Shown here piece by piece: positions 27,319 through 35,411 of a stretch of DNA of 64,000 nt. Each line of letters opens with the position of its first letter. Position 1 is the stretch's first letter. The DNA comes from JAPPLB01 sp965204095 (GTDB lineage Bacteria > Acidobacteriota > Terriglobia > Bryobacterales > UBA6623), in NCBI GenBank assembly GCA_965204095.1, contig OZ241991.1:1922001-1986000 (forward strand), given 5' to 3'. The translations under genes were made by a program, and so were the position numbers. A model generated the notes under the pieces. The model was not told where the DNA came from and made no database searches. It worked only from the letters and a program-made list of their open reading frames with translations.

Positions 27319-28581
27319 ATGCTGAAGATCATCGGGAGCACTGACGAGCCTGCTCTGGAGCGGTTGTTGAAGCGGCGTCAGACGCGTTGGGACCGCGCCG
27401 AGGCGACTGTGACACCGATTCTGGAGGCTGTCCGCAAGCGTGGCGACCGGGCTCTTCTGGAGTACGCCCGCAAGTTCGATCGGCTCGAAAGAGCGTCACT
27501 TCGCATCCCCGCTGCTGAGCTGACCTCTGCAGAAAGGGAACTTCCCAAAGACTTGCGGCGAGCCATCCAGACGGCCTCGCGTCAAATCCGGCGGTTTGCC
27601 GAACTACAGAAGCCGCGCAGTTGGACGAAGTCCATAGGCGGAGCGAAGCTTGGCCAGATCGTTCGTCCTTTGTCTTCCGTGGCCGCCTACGTTCCCGGCG
27701 GACGCTACCCTCTGCCCTCGACGCTGATGATGACGGTCATCCCGGCCCAGGTGGCGGATGTGCCCACCGTGTCCGTCGCGTCGCCTGGACCCTCGCCCGC
27801 GACGCTGGGAGCTGCCGGCTACCTTGGCGTGTCGAACTTCTTCCACATGGGCGGTGCGCAGGCCATCGCTGCATTCGCCTTCGGGACGGAATCCGTGCCT
27901 CGCGCCGAACGCATCGTCGGACCCGGTAACATCTACGTCGCGGCGGCGAAGAAGCTGCTCGCCGGGAGCGTCGGAATCGACTTTTTTGCGGGCCCAACGG
28001 AGATTCTTTTAATCGCCCCCAAGGAGGCCACAACCAAAGACGCCCGGGGCCTCGCCGCCGACATGCTTGCACAAGCCGAGCACGATGTAGACGCGAGCGC
28101 CTTGTTGCTTACGACTTCGAAGCGTCTTGCCCGATGGGTCGCGGCGGAGGTCTCTCGGCAACTCGAAACGCTGACTACGCGTGAAGTCGCATCCAAATCC
28201 ATCGCACGTAACAGCGCCGTCATTGTGGTTTCGTCCTCCGACGAGGCGATGGAACTCGCAAATCGCTTCGCCCCGGAACATCTTTCCGTTCCCGACGCCT
28301 CATGGTTGGACCGTATCAAGAACGCTGGCAGCATCTTCGTCGGGAGCTGGAGTCCTGAGGCGGCCGGTGATTACGCATCCGGCCCGAATCACGTTCTGCC
28401 GACCGGAGGAGGCGCCACCCTGCGCGGCGGTCTGTCGGTGTTGGACTACGTAAAGATCATCTCCGTTCAGGAGTTGAACGAGAAGAGCCTGCGCGCCCTT
28501 GCACCGGCGATCACGACACTGGCGCGCGCCGAGGGTCTGGAAGCCCATGCTCGTTCGATTGAGGCGCGTCTCGATGGCTGA
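27319..28581 (+). CDS. hisD: Histidinol dehydrogenase
   Basis: Zinc, NAD-dependent enzyme that oxidises L-histidinol to L-histidine. 420 aa, usual size. Recognisable segments: YVPGGRYPLPSTLMMTVIPAQVA, AAFAFGTESVPRAERIVGPGNIYVAAAKKLL, FFAGPTEILLIA, ADMLAQAEHDVDASALLLTTS, and FAPEHLSV near the C-terminal third. The ATG at 27319 is used because the longer in-frame ORF starts inside hisI. Overlaps hisC by 8 bases. Confidence 0.96.
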   Translation: MLKIIGSTDEPALERLLKRRQTRWDRAEATVTPILEAVRKRGDRALLEYARKFDRLERASLRIPAAELTSAERELPKDLRRAIQTASRQIRRFAELQKPRSWTKSIGGAKLGQIVRPLSSVAAYVPGGRYPLPSTLMMTVIPAQVADVPTVSVASPGPSPATLGAAGYLGVSNFFHMGGAQAIAAFAFGTESVPRAERIVGPGNIYVAAAKKLLAGSVGIDFFAGPTEILLIAPKEATTKDARGLAADMLAQAEHDVDASALLLTTSKRLARWVAAEVSRQLETLTTREVASKSIARNSAVIVVSSSDEAMELANRFAPEHLSVPDASWLDRIKNAGSIFVGSWSPEAAGDYASGPNHVLPTGGGATLRGGLSVLDYVKIISVQELNEKSLRALAPAITTLARAEGLEAHARSIEARLDG

Positions 28582-29659
28582 CACAACCCTGACGGTACGG
28601 CCGCAACCACGCGAAGCCATCGTGCGGATGGCTCCCTACCACCCTCCCACAAGCGGACGGCGCGGTAAGTTGCGTCTCGACTTCAACGAAAACACTGTCG
28701 GCTGCTCGCCGCGTGTGGCGGCGTTGCTGAAGCGGATTGCCGAACCTGACTTTTTTGCAATCTACCCCGAATACACCGAAGCGTCTCCAAAAATCGCGGA
28801 GTGGCTGGGACTCGGCCCAGATCAACTGCTTCTCACGAACGGCACCGACGAGGCGATCCAATGCCTCATCAACACCTACGTCGATTCAGGCGGCGAGGTC
28901 CTCATCACGTGGCCGACGTATGCGATGTATCAGTTTTACGCTGAAATCGCCGGAGCGACTCCCCGGCGCGTGCCGTACCTGCTTCCGGACCTGACATTCC
29001 CTCTCGAGGAGCTTCTGGACAGTATCTCTGAACGCACGAGCGCGATCCTTCTCGCCAATCCGAACAACCCCACCGGAGGAGCGATCGGTATCACCGAAAT
29101 CGAGCAGATCCTTGATCGAGCCGGAGAAGCGGTGGTGCTGATCGATGAAGCGTACTTCGAGTTCTACAATGTCACGGCGCTCGAGCTGCTCGAGACCCAT
29201 CCGAACCTCTTCGTGAGCCGTACCTTCTCCAAGGTCTACGGCATGGCCGGATTCCGCTTAGGCTGTCTGCTGTCACAGGCTGAAAACGTCGCTGCCGTCG
29301 CCAAAGGGCAGTCACCCTACAGCGTGAATTCGTTGGCCGCAGCTTGCTCTCTGGAGGCGATTGACGACCGGGAGTACATCAACAACTACGTCACCGAGGC
29401 GCTCGCAGCGCGGCAAGTTCTCGCAGCCGGTCTCTCCGATCTCGGAATAAAGCACTTTCCCAGCGAAGCGAATTTTGTCCTGGCGCGGTTCGGGGATCGG
29501 TCGAAGGCTGTCTGCGACCGGTTGCGCGAGCGGGGCATCCTGATACGCGACCGCAGCCACGAGATTCCCGGAACAGCTCGGATCACAGCCGGAAGGCGCG
29601 ACCAAGCTGAGAAACTGCTCGCAGGGCTGAAGCAGATCCTGACCGACGTCACAGGTTGA
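28574..29659 (+). CDS. hisC: Histidinol-phosphate aminotransferase
   Basis: PLP enzyme converting imidazole-acetol phosphate and glutamate to histidinol phosphate. 361 aa. Landmarks: LDFNENTVGCSP near the start, ANPNNPTGG, VLIDEAYFEFY, and the Schiff-base Lys in SRTFSKVYGMAGFRLG. The ATG at 28574 overlaps the end of hisD (ATGGCTGA), consistent with coupling. Confidence 0.95.
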   Translation: MADTTLTVRPQPREAIVRMAPYHPPTSGRRGKLRLDFNENTVGCSPRVAALLKRIAEPDFFAIYPEYTEASPKIAEWLGLGPDQLLLTNGTDEAIQCLINTYVDSGGEVLITWPTYAMYQFYAEIAGATPRRVPYLLPDLTFPLEELLDSISERTSAILLANPNNPTGGAIGITEIEQILDRAGEAVVLIDEAYFEFYNVTALELLETHPNLFVSRTFSKVYGMAGFRLGCLLSQAENVAAVAKGQSPYSVNSLAAACSLEAIDDREYINNYVTEALAARQVLAAGLSDLGIKHFPSEANFVLARFGDRSKAVCDRLRERGILIRDRSHEIPGTARITAGRRDQAEKLLAGLKQILTDVTG

Positions 29660-29666
29660 GCGCATC

Positions 29667-30266
29667 ATGAAAAAAGCTTCCATCGTCAGGAATACCAAGG
29701 AAACGCAGATCCGAGGCCAACTGCGCATCGTGGGGAAAGGCAAGTACAACGTCTCGACGGGAATCCATTTCTTCGACCACATGCTCGAGTTGTTCGCTAA
29801 GCATGGTGGCTTTGATCTCGATCTAAAGGCTACCGGCGACCTCAACGTTGACCAGCACCACACCGTCGAAGACGTAGGGATCGTGCTCGGCCAATGCTTC
29901 TCAAAAGCTCTCGGAGATCGAGTCGGTATCAACCGTGCCGGCTACTTTGTGATGCCGATGGACGAGTCCCTCGCCGTCGTTGCGGTCGATCTCAGCGGGC
30001 GTCCGGCGCTGGTTTATCACGCTCCTACGAGCTTCCGTCTCGTCGGGGATCTGCAAGCCGAGCTTTTGCACGACTTCTTCGACGGTTTCGTAAACCACTG
30101 CGGCTGCAACCTGCACGCTCGCGTGCTGTACGGACGATCAAATCACCACAAGATCGAAGGACTGTTCAAATGTTTCGCGCGGGCCATGCGCTTTGCCTGC
30201 TCGACGGACGAACGGCTGAAAGACCAGCTCCCGAGCACCAAGGGATTGCTGGAGGTGAAAGCGTAG
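29667..30266 (+). CDS. hisB: Imidazoleglycerol-phosphate dehydratase
   Basis: Manganese enzyme (199 aa, monofunctional form without the phosphatase domain). Motifs: GIHFFDHML, DLNVDQHHTVEDVGIVLGQ, and the C-terminal NLHARVLYGRSNHHKIEGLFKCFARAMR. The histidinol-phosphate phosphatase needed in this pathway is not in the window. Confidence 0.96.
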   Translation: MKKASIVRNTKETQIRGQLRIVGKGKYNVSTGIHFFDHMLELFAKHGGFDLDLKATGDLNVDQHHTVEDVGIVLGQCFSKALGDRVGINRAGYFVMPMDESLAVVAVDLSGRPALVYHAPTSFRLVGDLQAELLHDFFDGFVNHCGCNLHARVLYGRSNHHKIEGLFKCFARAMRFACSTDERLKDQLPSTKGLLEVKA

Positions 30267-30270
30267 CTCC

Positions 30271-30873
30271 ATGATCGCCATCTTTGACTACGGTGCCGGC
30301 AACCTTCGGTCCGTCGAGAATGCCCTCGACGCGATCGAAGCGAAGTATGAGATCGTCAATAACGCCGAAGGTCTGAGCCGGGCCGACAAGATCATTCTGC
30401 CTGGCGTCGGCCACTTCGGACAGTTGATTCGGTCGCTCGACTCGCTTGGTGTTCGCGAAGCCTTCAAGGAACGCATCTCCGCTAGCGTGCCTTTTCTCGG
30501 CATCTGCTTGGGATTGCACGCCCTCTTCGAGCGCAGCGAAGAAGCACCGGAACTCCACGGCCTTGGCGTCTATCCCGGTGAAGTCAAGCGGTTCCCCAAG
30601 GACGCTCGCGTGCCTCACATGGGTTGGAACGAACTGGTATCGCAGGGCAGTCCGAGGTTGCTCGCCAACCTCCCGCCCCGGCCTTACGTCTATTTCGCAC
30701 ACAGTTACTACGTGCCCGAAGACATAGGCAGTGACAAGTCAGCCGCCTTATGCGAATACGGCGTGCGCTACACGGCCGCCCTGGAAGCCGGAAACGTTTT
30801 CGGCGTGCAGTTCCACCCCGAAAAGTCCGGCTCGGTTGGCCAGCAGATTGTCCGTAACTTCCTGGCATGCTAG
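30271..30873 (+). CDS. hisH: Imidazole glycerol phosphate synthase, glutaminase subunit
   Basis: Class I amidotransferase (200 aa) supplying ammonia to HisF. Visible: FDYGAGNLRSV at the N-terminus, nucleophile in LGICLGLHALF (Cys ~79), and the His/Glu pair in VQFHPEKSG near the C-terminus. Overlaps hisF by 7 bases, as expected for a stoichiometric heterodimer. Confidence 0.96.
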   Translation: MIAIFDYGAGNLRSVENALDAIEAKYEIVNNAEGLSRADKIILPGVGHFGQLIRSLDSLGVREAFKERISASVPFLGICLGLHALFERSEEAPELHGLGVYPGEVKRFPKDARVPHMGWNELVSQGSPRLLANLPPRPYVYFAHSYYVPEDIGSDKSAALCEYGVRYTAALEAGNVFGVQFHPEKSGSVGQQIVRNFLAC

Positions 30874-31631
30874 CGAAGCGCATCATTCCCTGCCTGGATG
30901 TCAAAGCAGGGCGTGTTGTCAAAGGCGTCAACTTCGTCGGGCTGCGCGACGCGGGCGATCCGGTCGAGTTGGCCAACATCTATAATCGCGACGGCGCGGA
31001 CGAACTGGTCTTCCTTGACATCACTGCCTCCAGCGACCGCCGTGAAATCATGAAAGACGTCGTCGAGCGGACCGCCCGGCAAGTCTTCATTCCGCTCACG
31101 GTGGGTGGCGGCATCCGCTCTGTCTCAGACGCCCGGGACATTCTCGTTGTCGGCGCGGACAAGGTATCGGTCAACACCGCCGCTGTCGAGCGCCCCGAGT
31201 TGATCAGCGAACTCTCCGAGGAGTTCGGTGCGCAGGCGGTCGTTCTCGCCATAGACGCTCGCCGCAACGGTCCCAGCCACTGGAATGTCTACACCTATGG
31301 AGGCCGCAAAGACACGGGTATCGACGCCGTTGAGTGGGCCGCTCGCGGCGAAGGGCTCGGCGCCGGTGAAATACTGCTCACGTCGATGGACCGTGACGGC
31401 ACTCAAGTCGGCTTTGACTGCGACCTTACCCGCGCCATCTCCCGGAACACGCACATCCCAGTCATTGCGAGCGGCGGGGGCGGCCGGCCCCAGGATTTCA
31501 TTAAAGTACTCGACGATGGAGAGGCCGACGCCGCATTGGCTGCGTCGATCTTCCATTATGGGATGCACACCGTCATCGGTCTCAAGCAGACGCTCAAGGA
31601 ACATGGCGTCCCAGTGCGTACGACGGGGTAG
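30867..31631 (+). CDS. hisF: Imidazole glycerol phosphate synthase, cyclase subunit
   Basis: Beta/alpha-barrel cyclase (254 aa) producing IGP and AICAR. The catalytic Asp residues lie in IPCLDVKAGRVVKGVNF (~residue 9) and VLAIDARRNG (~132); phosphate loops are VGGGIRSV and ASGGGGRPQD. It ends HGVPVRTTG, near the natural length. Its TAG stop is at the same time the first three bases of a repeat element. Confidence 0.96.
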   Translation: MLAKRIIPCLDVKAGRVVKGVNFVGLRDAGDPVELANIYNRDGADELVFLDITASSDRREIMKDVVERTARQVFIPLTVGGGIRSVSDARDILVVGADKVSVNTAAVERPELISELSEEFGAQAVVLAIDARRNGPSHWNVYTYGGRKDTGIDAVEWAARGEGLGAGEILLTSMDRDGTQVGFDCDLTRAISRNTHIPVIASGGGGRPQDFIKVLDDGEADAALAASIFHYGMHTVIGLKQTLKEHGVPVRTTG

Positions 31632-31810
31632 CCTGCATTTCTCACCACATGACGGCCGGAGCACGCGATACGACGGCCAGGACTTCGTTGCGCTTGCTTG
31701 CCGTGCTCAACGTACTGTCAAGTACGCCTGCGCGCGCCAAGCAACTCGCGCCTCGTCCTGACGGCCCTCTCACCCACTCCGCCTCGCCACGTGGTGAGAA
31801 ATGCAGGCCA
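31629..31810. repeat. Full MITE-like element (182 bp) between hisF and hisA
   Basis: Left end TAGCCTGCATTTCTCACCAC coincides with the hisF stop; right end GTGGTGAGAAATGCAGGCCA. It lies in the opposite orientation to the copy at 9576-9758. Its inverted-repeat body could fold in the his mRNA and partly uncouple hisA from hisF. Confidence 0.85.
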
Positions 31811-31891
31811 GATCGACCGTGCCGCACTGCAACTACTCTCTTGAAAGGGCAGTCCGCTGGTTCACGTTCGAAGAACTTGACTCCAGAAGCT

Positions 31892-31912
31892 GGAATATTC
31901 CGGAATCATTCC
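31892..31912. promoter_or_regulatory. Two adjacent palindromes upstream of hisA
   Basis: GGAATATTCC (31892-31901) is directly followed by GGAATCATTCC (31902-31912). A TTGACT lies at 31877-31882, but no well-spaced -10 follows. Could be an operator or RNA element for separate hisA control. Confidence 0.35.
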
Positions 31913-31952
31913 AATTCCACAGCCGGCAAGTGAAGAGGCGTCTCACAACACC

Positions 31953-32678
31953 ATGATCATTCCCTGCATTGATCTGATGGGCGGCAAAGTTGTCCAATTG
32001 ATCCAAGGACGCGAAAAGGCGCTGGAAGGCGAGTCGCCCGAAGTGATGCTCAAAAAGTTCGCGGCCTTCCCCGAGATTCAGGTGATTGATCTCGATGCGG
32101 CGATGGGCAGGGGGTCGAACAACGACATCGTTCTGAAGTTGGTATGCAGCGCTGTCGTGCGGGTGGGCGGCGGTGTCCGGTCGGTCGAGCGAGCCCGCGA
32201 ACTCGTCGAAGCCGGCGCCTCCAAGGTGATCATCGGCACCTCCGCTTTTGATGCAAACGGCGTCCGACATGACTTCCTGAGGGAAGTCAGCCGGGAGATC
32301 GGGAAGGATCGGCTCCTATCCGCACTTGATTCAAAAGACGGGCATATCGTGGTCAAGGGCTGGCAAGAGGCCACTTCATGGCGGGCGGAAGAGGTCATTG
32401 ACCAACTCGAATCCTACAGTGGGGGATTCCTCTGTACCTACGTAGACAAAGAGGGGATGCTGCAGGGGACCGACCTCGATTGGTATCGCCGTCTCCGCCT
32501 CGCGACGCGGCTGGAGCTGACCGCCGCCGGAGGCATTACCACCATCGAAGAGATCAAAGCGCTCGACGAACTCTCAATCCACACAGCACTGGGAATGGCG
32601 ATCTACACCGGACGTCTGGATCTCGGCGAATTGACGGCCCTGCAAAATCAAAGCTCCCGTGGGTGCACGGGAGCCTGA
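31953..32678 (+). CDS. hisA: ProFAR isomerase (HisA)
   Basis: Beta/alpha-barrel isomerase (241 aa) of histidine synthesis. Starts MIIPCIDLMGGKVVQL with catalytic Asp8 (family consensus is IDIKGG), then the phosphate loops VGGGVRS and TAAGGITT. Asp in TYVDKEGMLQGTD (~residue 169-175) fits the second catalytic acid. The start ATG follows AGGCGTCTCACAACACC. Separated from hisF by the repeat element and about 140 more bases. Confidence 0.93.
   Translation: MIIPCIDLMGGKVVQLIQGREKALEGESPEVMLKKFAAFPEIQVIDLDAAMGRGSNNDIVLKLVCSAVVRVGGGVRSVERARELVEAGASKVIIGTSAFDANGVRHDFLREVSREIGKDRLLSALDSKDGHIVVKGWQEATSWRAEEVIDQLESYSGGFLCTYVDKEGMLQGTDLDWYRRLRLATRLELTAAGGITTIEEIKALDELSIHTALGMAIYTGRLDLGELTALQNQSSRGCTGA
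32640..32674 (-). terminator. Terminator of the DksA-like gene, inside the 3' end of hisA
   Basis: Perfect 9-bp stem GCTCCCGTG (32653-32661)/CACGGGAGC (32666-32674). Read on the reverse strand it is followed by TTTGATTTT. Forward transcripts of hisA would form the same hairpin but lack a U-tract. Confidence 0.7.
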
Positions 32679-32720
32679 TATCATCCTTCGGCGTCGCGAC
32701 CACTCCCTGTAACGAGTGTT

Positions 32721-33131
32721 CTAGTAGGAGTAAGAGCGGTCCCGGCGACGGCGCTCCTGCGGCTCTTCCGACAGTTCTTCTTGGCACGTCACACAATAAA
32801 GCGCCCACGGAACCGCCTGGAGTCGCTTGATAGAGATCGGATCGTTGCACTCGGGGCAAATCCCGTATCCACCGTCATCGACCCGGACCAGTGCCTCCTC
32901 GATCTCGCGAAGCAACATCACATCAATGTTGTTGCGGTTGAGAAAAATCCATTCCTCGTGGCTCTGCACGGGAAGATCCTCCAAGGCGGGAGGGTCTTCA
33001 CCGCGGTCGAGAGCCTTAGCGGCTTTCGACGAGCCCAAGCTGGTTTGTATTTCCTCCGCTTTGGCTTCCAACACGGTACGAAACTGCTTGATCTGAGCCT
33101 TTGTCACTCCGTTCGTCGTTCCCTTAGTCAT
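32721..33131 (-). CDS. DksA/TraR-family RNA polymerase-binding zinc protein
   Basis: A 136-aa protein with an N-terminal coiled-coil (residues ~10-85) and a C4 zinc finger (Cys92, Cys95, Cys113, Cys116). Such proteins enter the secondary channel of RNA polymerase and modulate initiation, often with ppGpp. The coiled-coil tip carries DRGEDPPA; two acidic residues are kept but not the exact DxxDxA tip of E. coli DksA, so a ppGpp-linked role is an inference. The tail is Arg-rich (RRRRDRSYSY). Convergent with hisA. Confidence 0.85.
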   Translation of the reverse strand: MTKGTTNGVTKAQIKQFRTVLEAKAEEIQTSLGSSKAAKALDRGEDPPALEDLPVQSHEEWIFLNRNNIDVMLLREIEEALVRVDDGGYGICPECNDPISIKRLQAVPWALYCVTCQEELSEEPQERRRRDRSYSY

Positions 33132-33424
33132 TTTTCACTCTCCCCGTTCTCAGTCAATCCGGTCCGACGGGCTTATCAGTCCATGGGCGGTTCGATTCAG
33201 GTCTTGTTAGACCCCACACGAACCCGTTGGGTTTCAGTTTCCTCCACACGAATGACCAAGTCGCTTGCGAGGCCGCACCCGCGGGAAACAACTGAACCTG
33301 CAACAGGGTCAGTCGTCGGATGACTACCGCCTGACTACGTCGACACCGGAAAACCTGATTCAAAAACCTACTGAAGCCGCGGGATCACCCGTCTGACCCG
33401 GCGACAGTGCGGGAATTTCCTCCG
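33132..33424 (-). other. Long 5' leader of the DksA-like gene or unrecognised small RNA
   Basis: About 290 bases between the promoter and the start codon. A 69-codon frame (33154-33363, reverse) exists but is unconvincing. I did not recognise a known riboswitch, SRP, 6S or RNase P RNA sequence in it. Confidence 0.3.
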
Positions 33425-33453
33425 ATTATACGTACGAGGCCACTCTTTGGCAA
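33425..33453 (-). promoter_or_regulatory. Strong promoter for the DksA-like gene, with ~290-base 5' leader
   Basis: On the reverse strand, TTGCCA (plus 33448-33453), a 17-base spacer and a perfect TATAAT (plus 33425-33430). The predicted start near 33418 leaves about 287 bases before the ATG at 33131. No gene is evident in the leader. Confidence 0.65.
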
Positions 33454-33817
33454 GGAAAAAATGCGCACCCGTTGCTACGCGGCCCCGCGGTCAGCAGCAC
33501 TGACCGACTGCGACAACCACCTCCACCAATACCCAGCAAGATTCTATCACATGCTGTCAAGTATCTTGTGGCTCAGAATTGTAAAATACAGAATGATCCC
33601 GAAGGCGGGAATGTTTCCATCACAAGATGATCCTGAGAACACAGCGGTTGGTTCATCTAAACCCGGAGCGAAACGACCGATCCCAAGCAGCCCGGGAAGG
33701 CGAACACGCGGCCAGAAACGTCACAATGATGGGGGGCCGATATCCTTTCGATGAACGACCGGTTCCGCACGGATATTGAGCCGCCACCGGTCGCTCTGTC
33801 CTGAACCATCTGAATCC
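33454..33817. other. Intergenic sequence, nothing identified
   Basis: Lower in GC than the flanks around 33530-33620 (TTCTATCACATGCTGTCAAG). No gene, repeat or RNA was recognised; a TAAAAT box near 33590 is isolated. Confidence 0.3.
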
Positions 33818-33861
33818 TAGCCTGCATTTCTCACCACCCGACGGCCGAAGCACGCGATAAA
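33818..33861. repeat. Half MITE-like element
   Basis: TAGCCTGCATTTCTCACCACC followed by the GACGGCCGAAGCACGCGATA arm, then replaced by a GTGATTCGTGTTTCGTG-type low-complexity run (33862-33900). Confidence 0.75.
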
Positions 33862-33956
33862 AAGCCGTGATTCGTGTTTCGTGTCTCGTGATTCGTGAAA
33901 ACCATGGTTGGGGGCCTGGTTCACTCCAGAAGAAATGTCTGAGGGCCGGTGAACCT

Positions 33957-34139
33957 TAACCTGCATTTCTCACCACCCGACGGCCGAAGCACGCGATACG
34001 ACCGCCAGGACTTCGTTGCGCTTGCTTGCCGTGCTCAACGTACTGTTCAAGCATGCCTGCGCGCGCCAAGCGGCGCGCGCCTCGCCCTGACGGTCCTCTC
34101 ACGCACTTCGCCTCGCCAGGTGGTGAGAAATGCAGGTTA
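33957..34139. repeat. Full MITE-like element (183 bp)
   Basis: TAACCTGC at the left and GCAGGTTA at the right are perfect inverted ends. Same orientation as the copy after hisF. It is immediately preceded by a module (33920-33956) that recurs, altered, at about 35008-35043 and inverted at about 9537-9577. Confidence 0.85.
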
Positions 34140-35043
34140 AAGGCCGTGTCTCGTGTCTGGTGAAAAGCATAAAGGCCGTGATTCTTGTCCGTGTTTCGTG
34201 ATTCGTGAAAACCTTACCGGCCCCGTTGCCGGTGAGGACGGAGAGGGGACACTGGCTCAGGCGTAATATTTTTTGCTGAACAATGCCGAACAATCGTGAA
34301 CAATGGTGAACAATCGTGAACAGGGAAGCAGCGGCTCGGGTCGCCCATGCCGCGCCATAGCCGCCCCATGCCGCGCCACAACGCGCAGGAAAGCAGCGAC
34401 CGGGCGGCGTGCACGGCGGTCCAGGCGGCGGTTTCTGATCGTGCGTCCCTTGTGCATCCACGGCGAAAAAAGCCGTGTTTGGTGAAAAGCATAAAAGCCG
34501 TGTTTCGGGTCTCGTGTCTCGTGAAAACCTGAAAGGCCGCGGCTCGGGCGGCTCTTCTCTCCGCACCCGACTTGCCCCCGGCGGGCGCGGATGGGGTTTT
34601 TGTTCCCAACAACGGCGTCATCACTTTCAACCTAAACCGTCCCCCGACCGAAAAAAAGACTGAAGGGCTTCAGTACCAACAGGTACCAAACGAGCCACGG
34701 AAAAAGCCGTGTTTCGTGTCTCGTGTCTCGTGAAAACCGTTGGCCGCAGCTTGGGGTTGCTCTACGGGGAAACATCGGCGGGCCGGTTAACCTTTTTCAT
34801 TGCTTACGTTTGCGCCACCGATCCGGCATCACGGGACCTGAGAAACGGCTCTTCTCTCCTGATGCCATGCATACCGGAGCGGAAAAAGCAAGACTGAAGG
34901 GCTTCAGTACCAACAGGCACCAAACGAGCCACGGAAAAGGCCGTGATTCAAAAAAAAGCCGTGATTCGTGTTTCGTGTTTCGTGAAAAACATTGGTGGCG
35001 GCCTCGTTCGCTGCATGAGAAATGTCTGACGGCCGTTGAACCT
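34140..35043. repeat. Mosaic of short repeats (TTCGTG-type runs, 47-bp direct repeat, 10-bp tandem repeat)
   Basis: Units of the type GTGTTTCGTGTCTCGTGAAAACC recur near 34145, 34190, 34500, 34710 and 34965. A ~47-base direct repeat (AGACTGAAGGGCTTCAG, then CCAACAGG and ACCAAACGAGCCACGG) occurs at about 34658-34704 and 34891-34937 with one mismatch. A 10-base tandem array of TGAACAATSG-like units lies at about 34274-34323. Open frames here are short and consist of translated repeat. No gene is supported. Confidence 0.7.
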
Positions 35044-35250
35044 TAACCTGCATTTCTCACCACCCGACGGTCGAAGCACACGATACGACCGCCAGGACTT
35101 CGTTGCGCTTGCTTGCCGTGCTCAACGTACTGTTCAAGCATGCCTGCGCGCGCCAAGCGGCGCGCGCCTTTTTCCTCCGCCCGGCTTGCGCCTAGTCCTG
35201 ACAGCCCTCTCACGCACTTCGCCTCGCCACGTGGTGAGAAATGCAGGCTA
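35044..35250. repeat. Full MITE-like element, long form (207 bp)
   Basis: TAACCTGCATTTCTCACCAC to GTGGTGAGAAATGCAGGCTA. It differs from the 183-bp form by about 24 extra bases (TTTTTCCTCCGCCCGGCTTG region). A solitary end (CTGAGAAATGCAGGCTA) follows at 35271-35292. Confidence 0.88.
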
Positions 35251-35292
35251 GAAGAAGGCGCCTTTCCATGGCGCACTGAGAAATGCAGGCTA

Positions 35293-35402
35293 GGAGCCTG
35301 TCCCACAGAAAATTTTGGCCCCAATCAGTTGTGGTCAGACTTGATCACAGGCACAAGATGTTGACAAAAAATTGGCGTTTTTCGTTCTGTGAGACAGGCT
35401 CC
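35293..35402. repeat. Second palindromic element (110 bp, 18-bp inverted ends)
   Basis: GGAGCCTGTCCCACAGAA (35293-35310) and TTCTGTGAGACAGGCTCC (35385-35402) are inverted copies with one mismatch. The AT-rich centre (AAAATTTTGG, TTGACAAAAAATTGGCG) is unlike the surrounding DNA. It has the form of a MITE or the ends of an insertion sequence. It abuts the solitary end of the other family and lies 9 bases from the cytochrome stop. Confidence 0.7.
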
Positions 35403-35411
35403 CAGGGACGC

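Noticed and set aside
33407..33754. 115-aa forward open frame
   Set aside because: No domain, poor codon pattern, overlaps the strong reverse promoter of the DksA-like gene.
33818..35292. CRISPR array
   Set aside because: Repeats are long, palindromic, in both orientations and irregularly spaced; no regular repeat-spacer pattern or cas gene.
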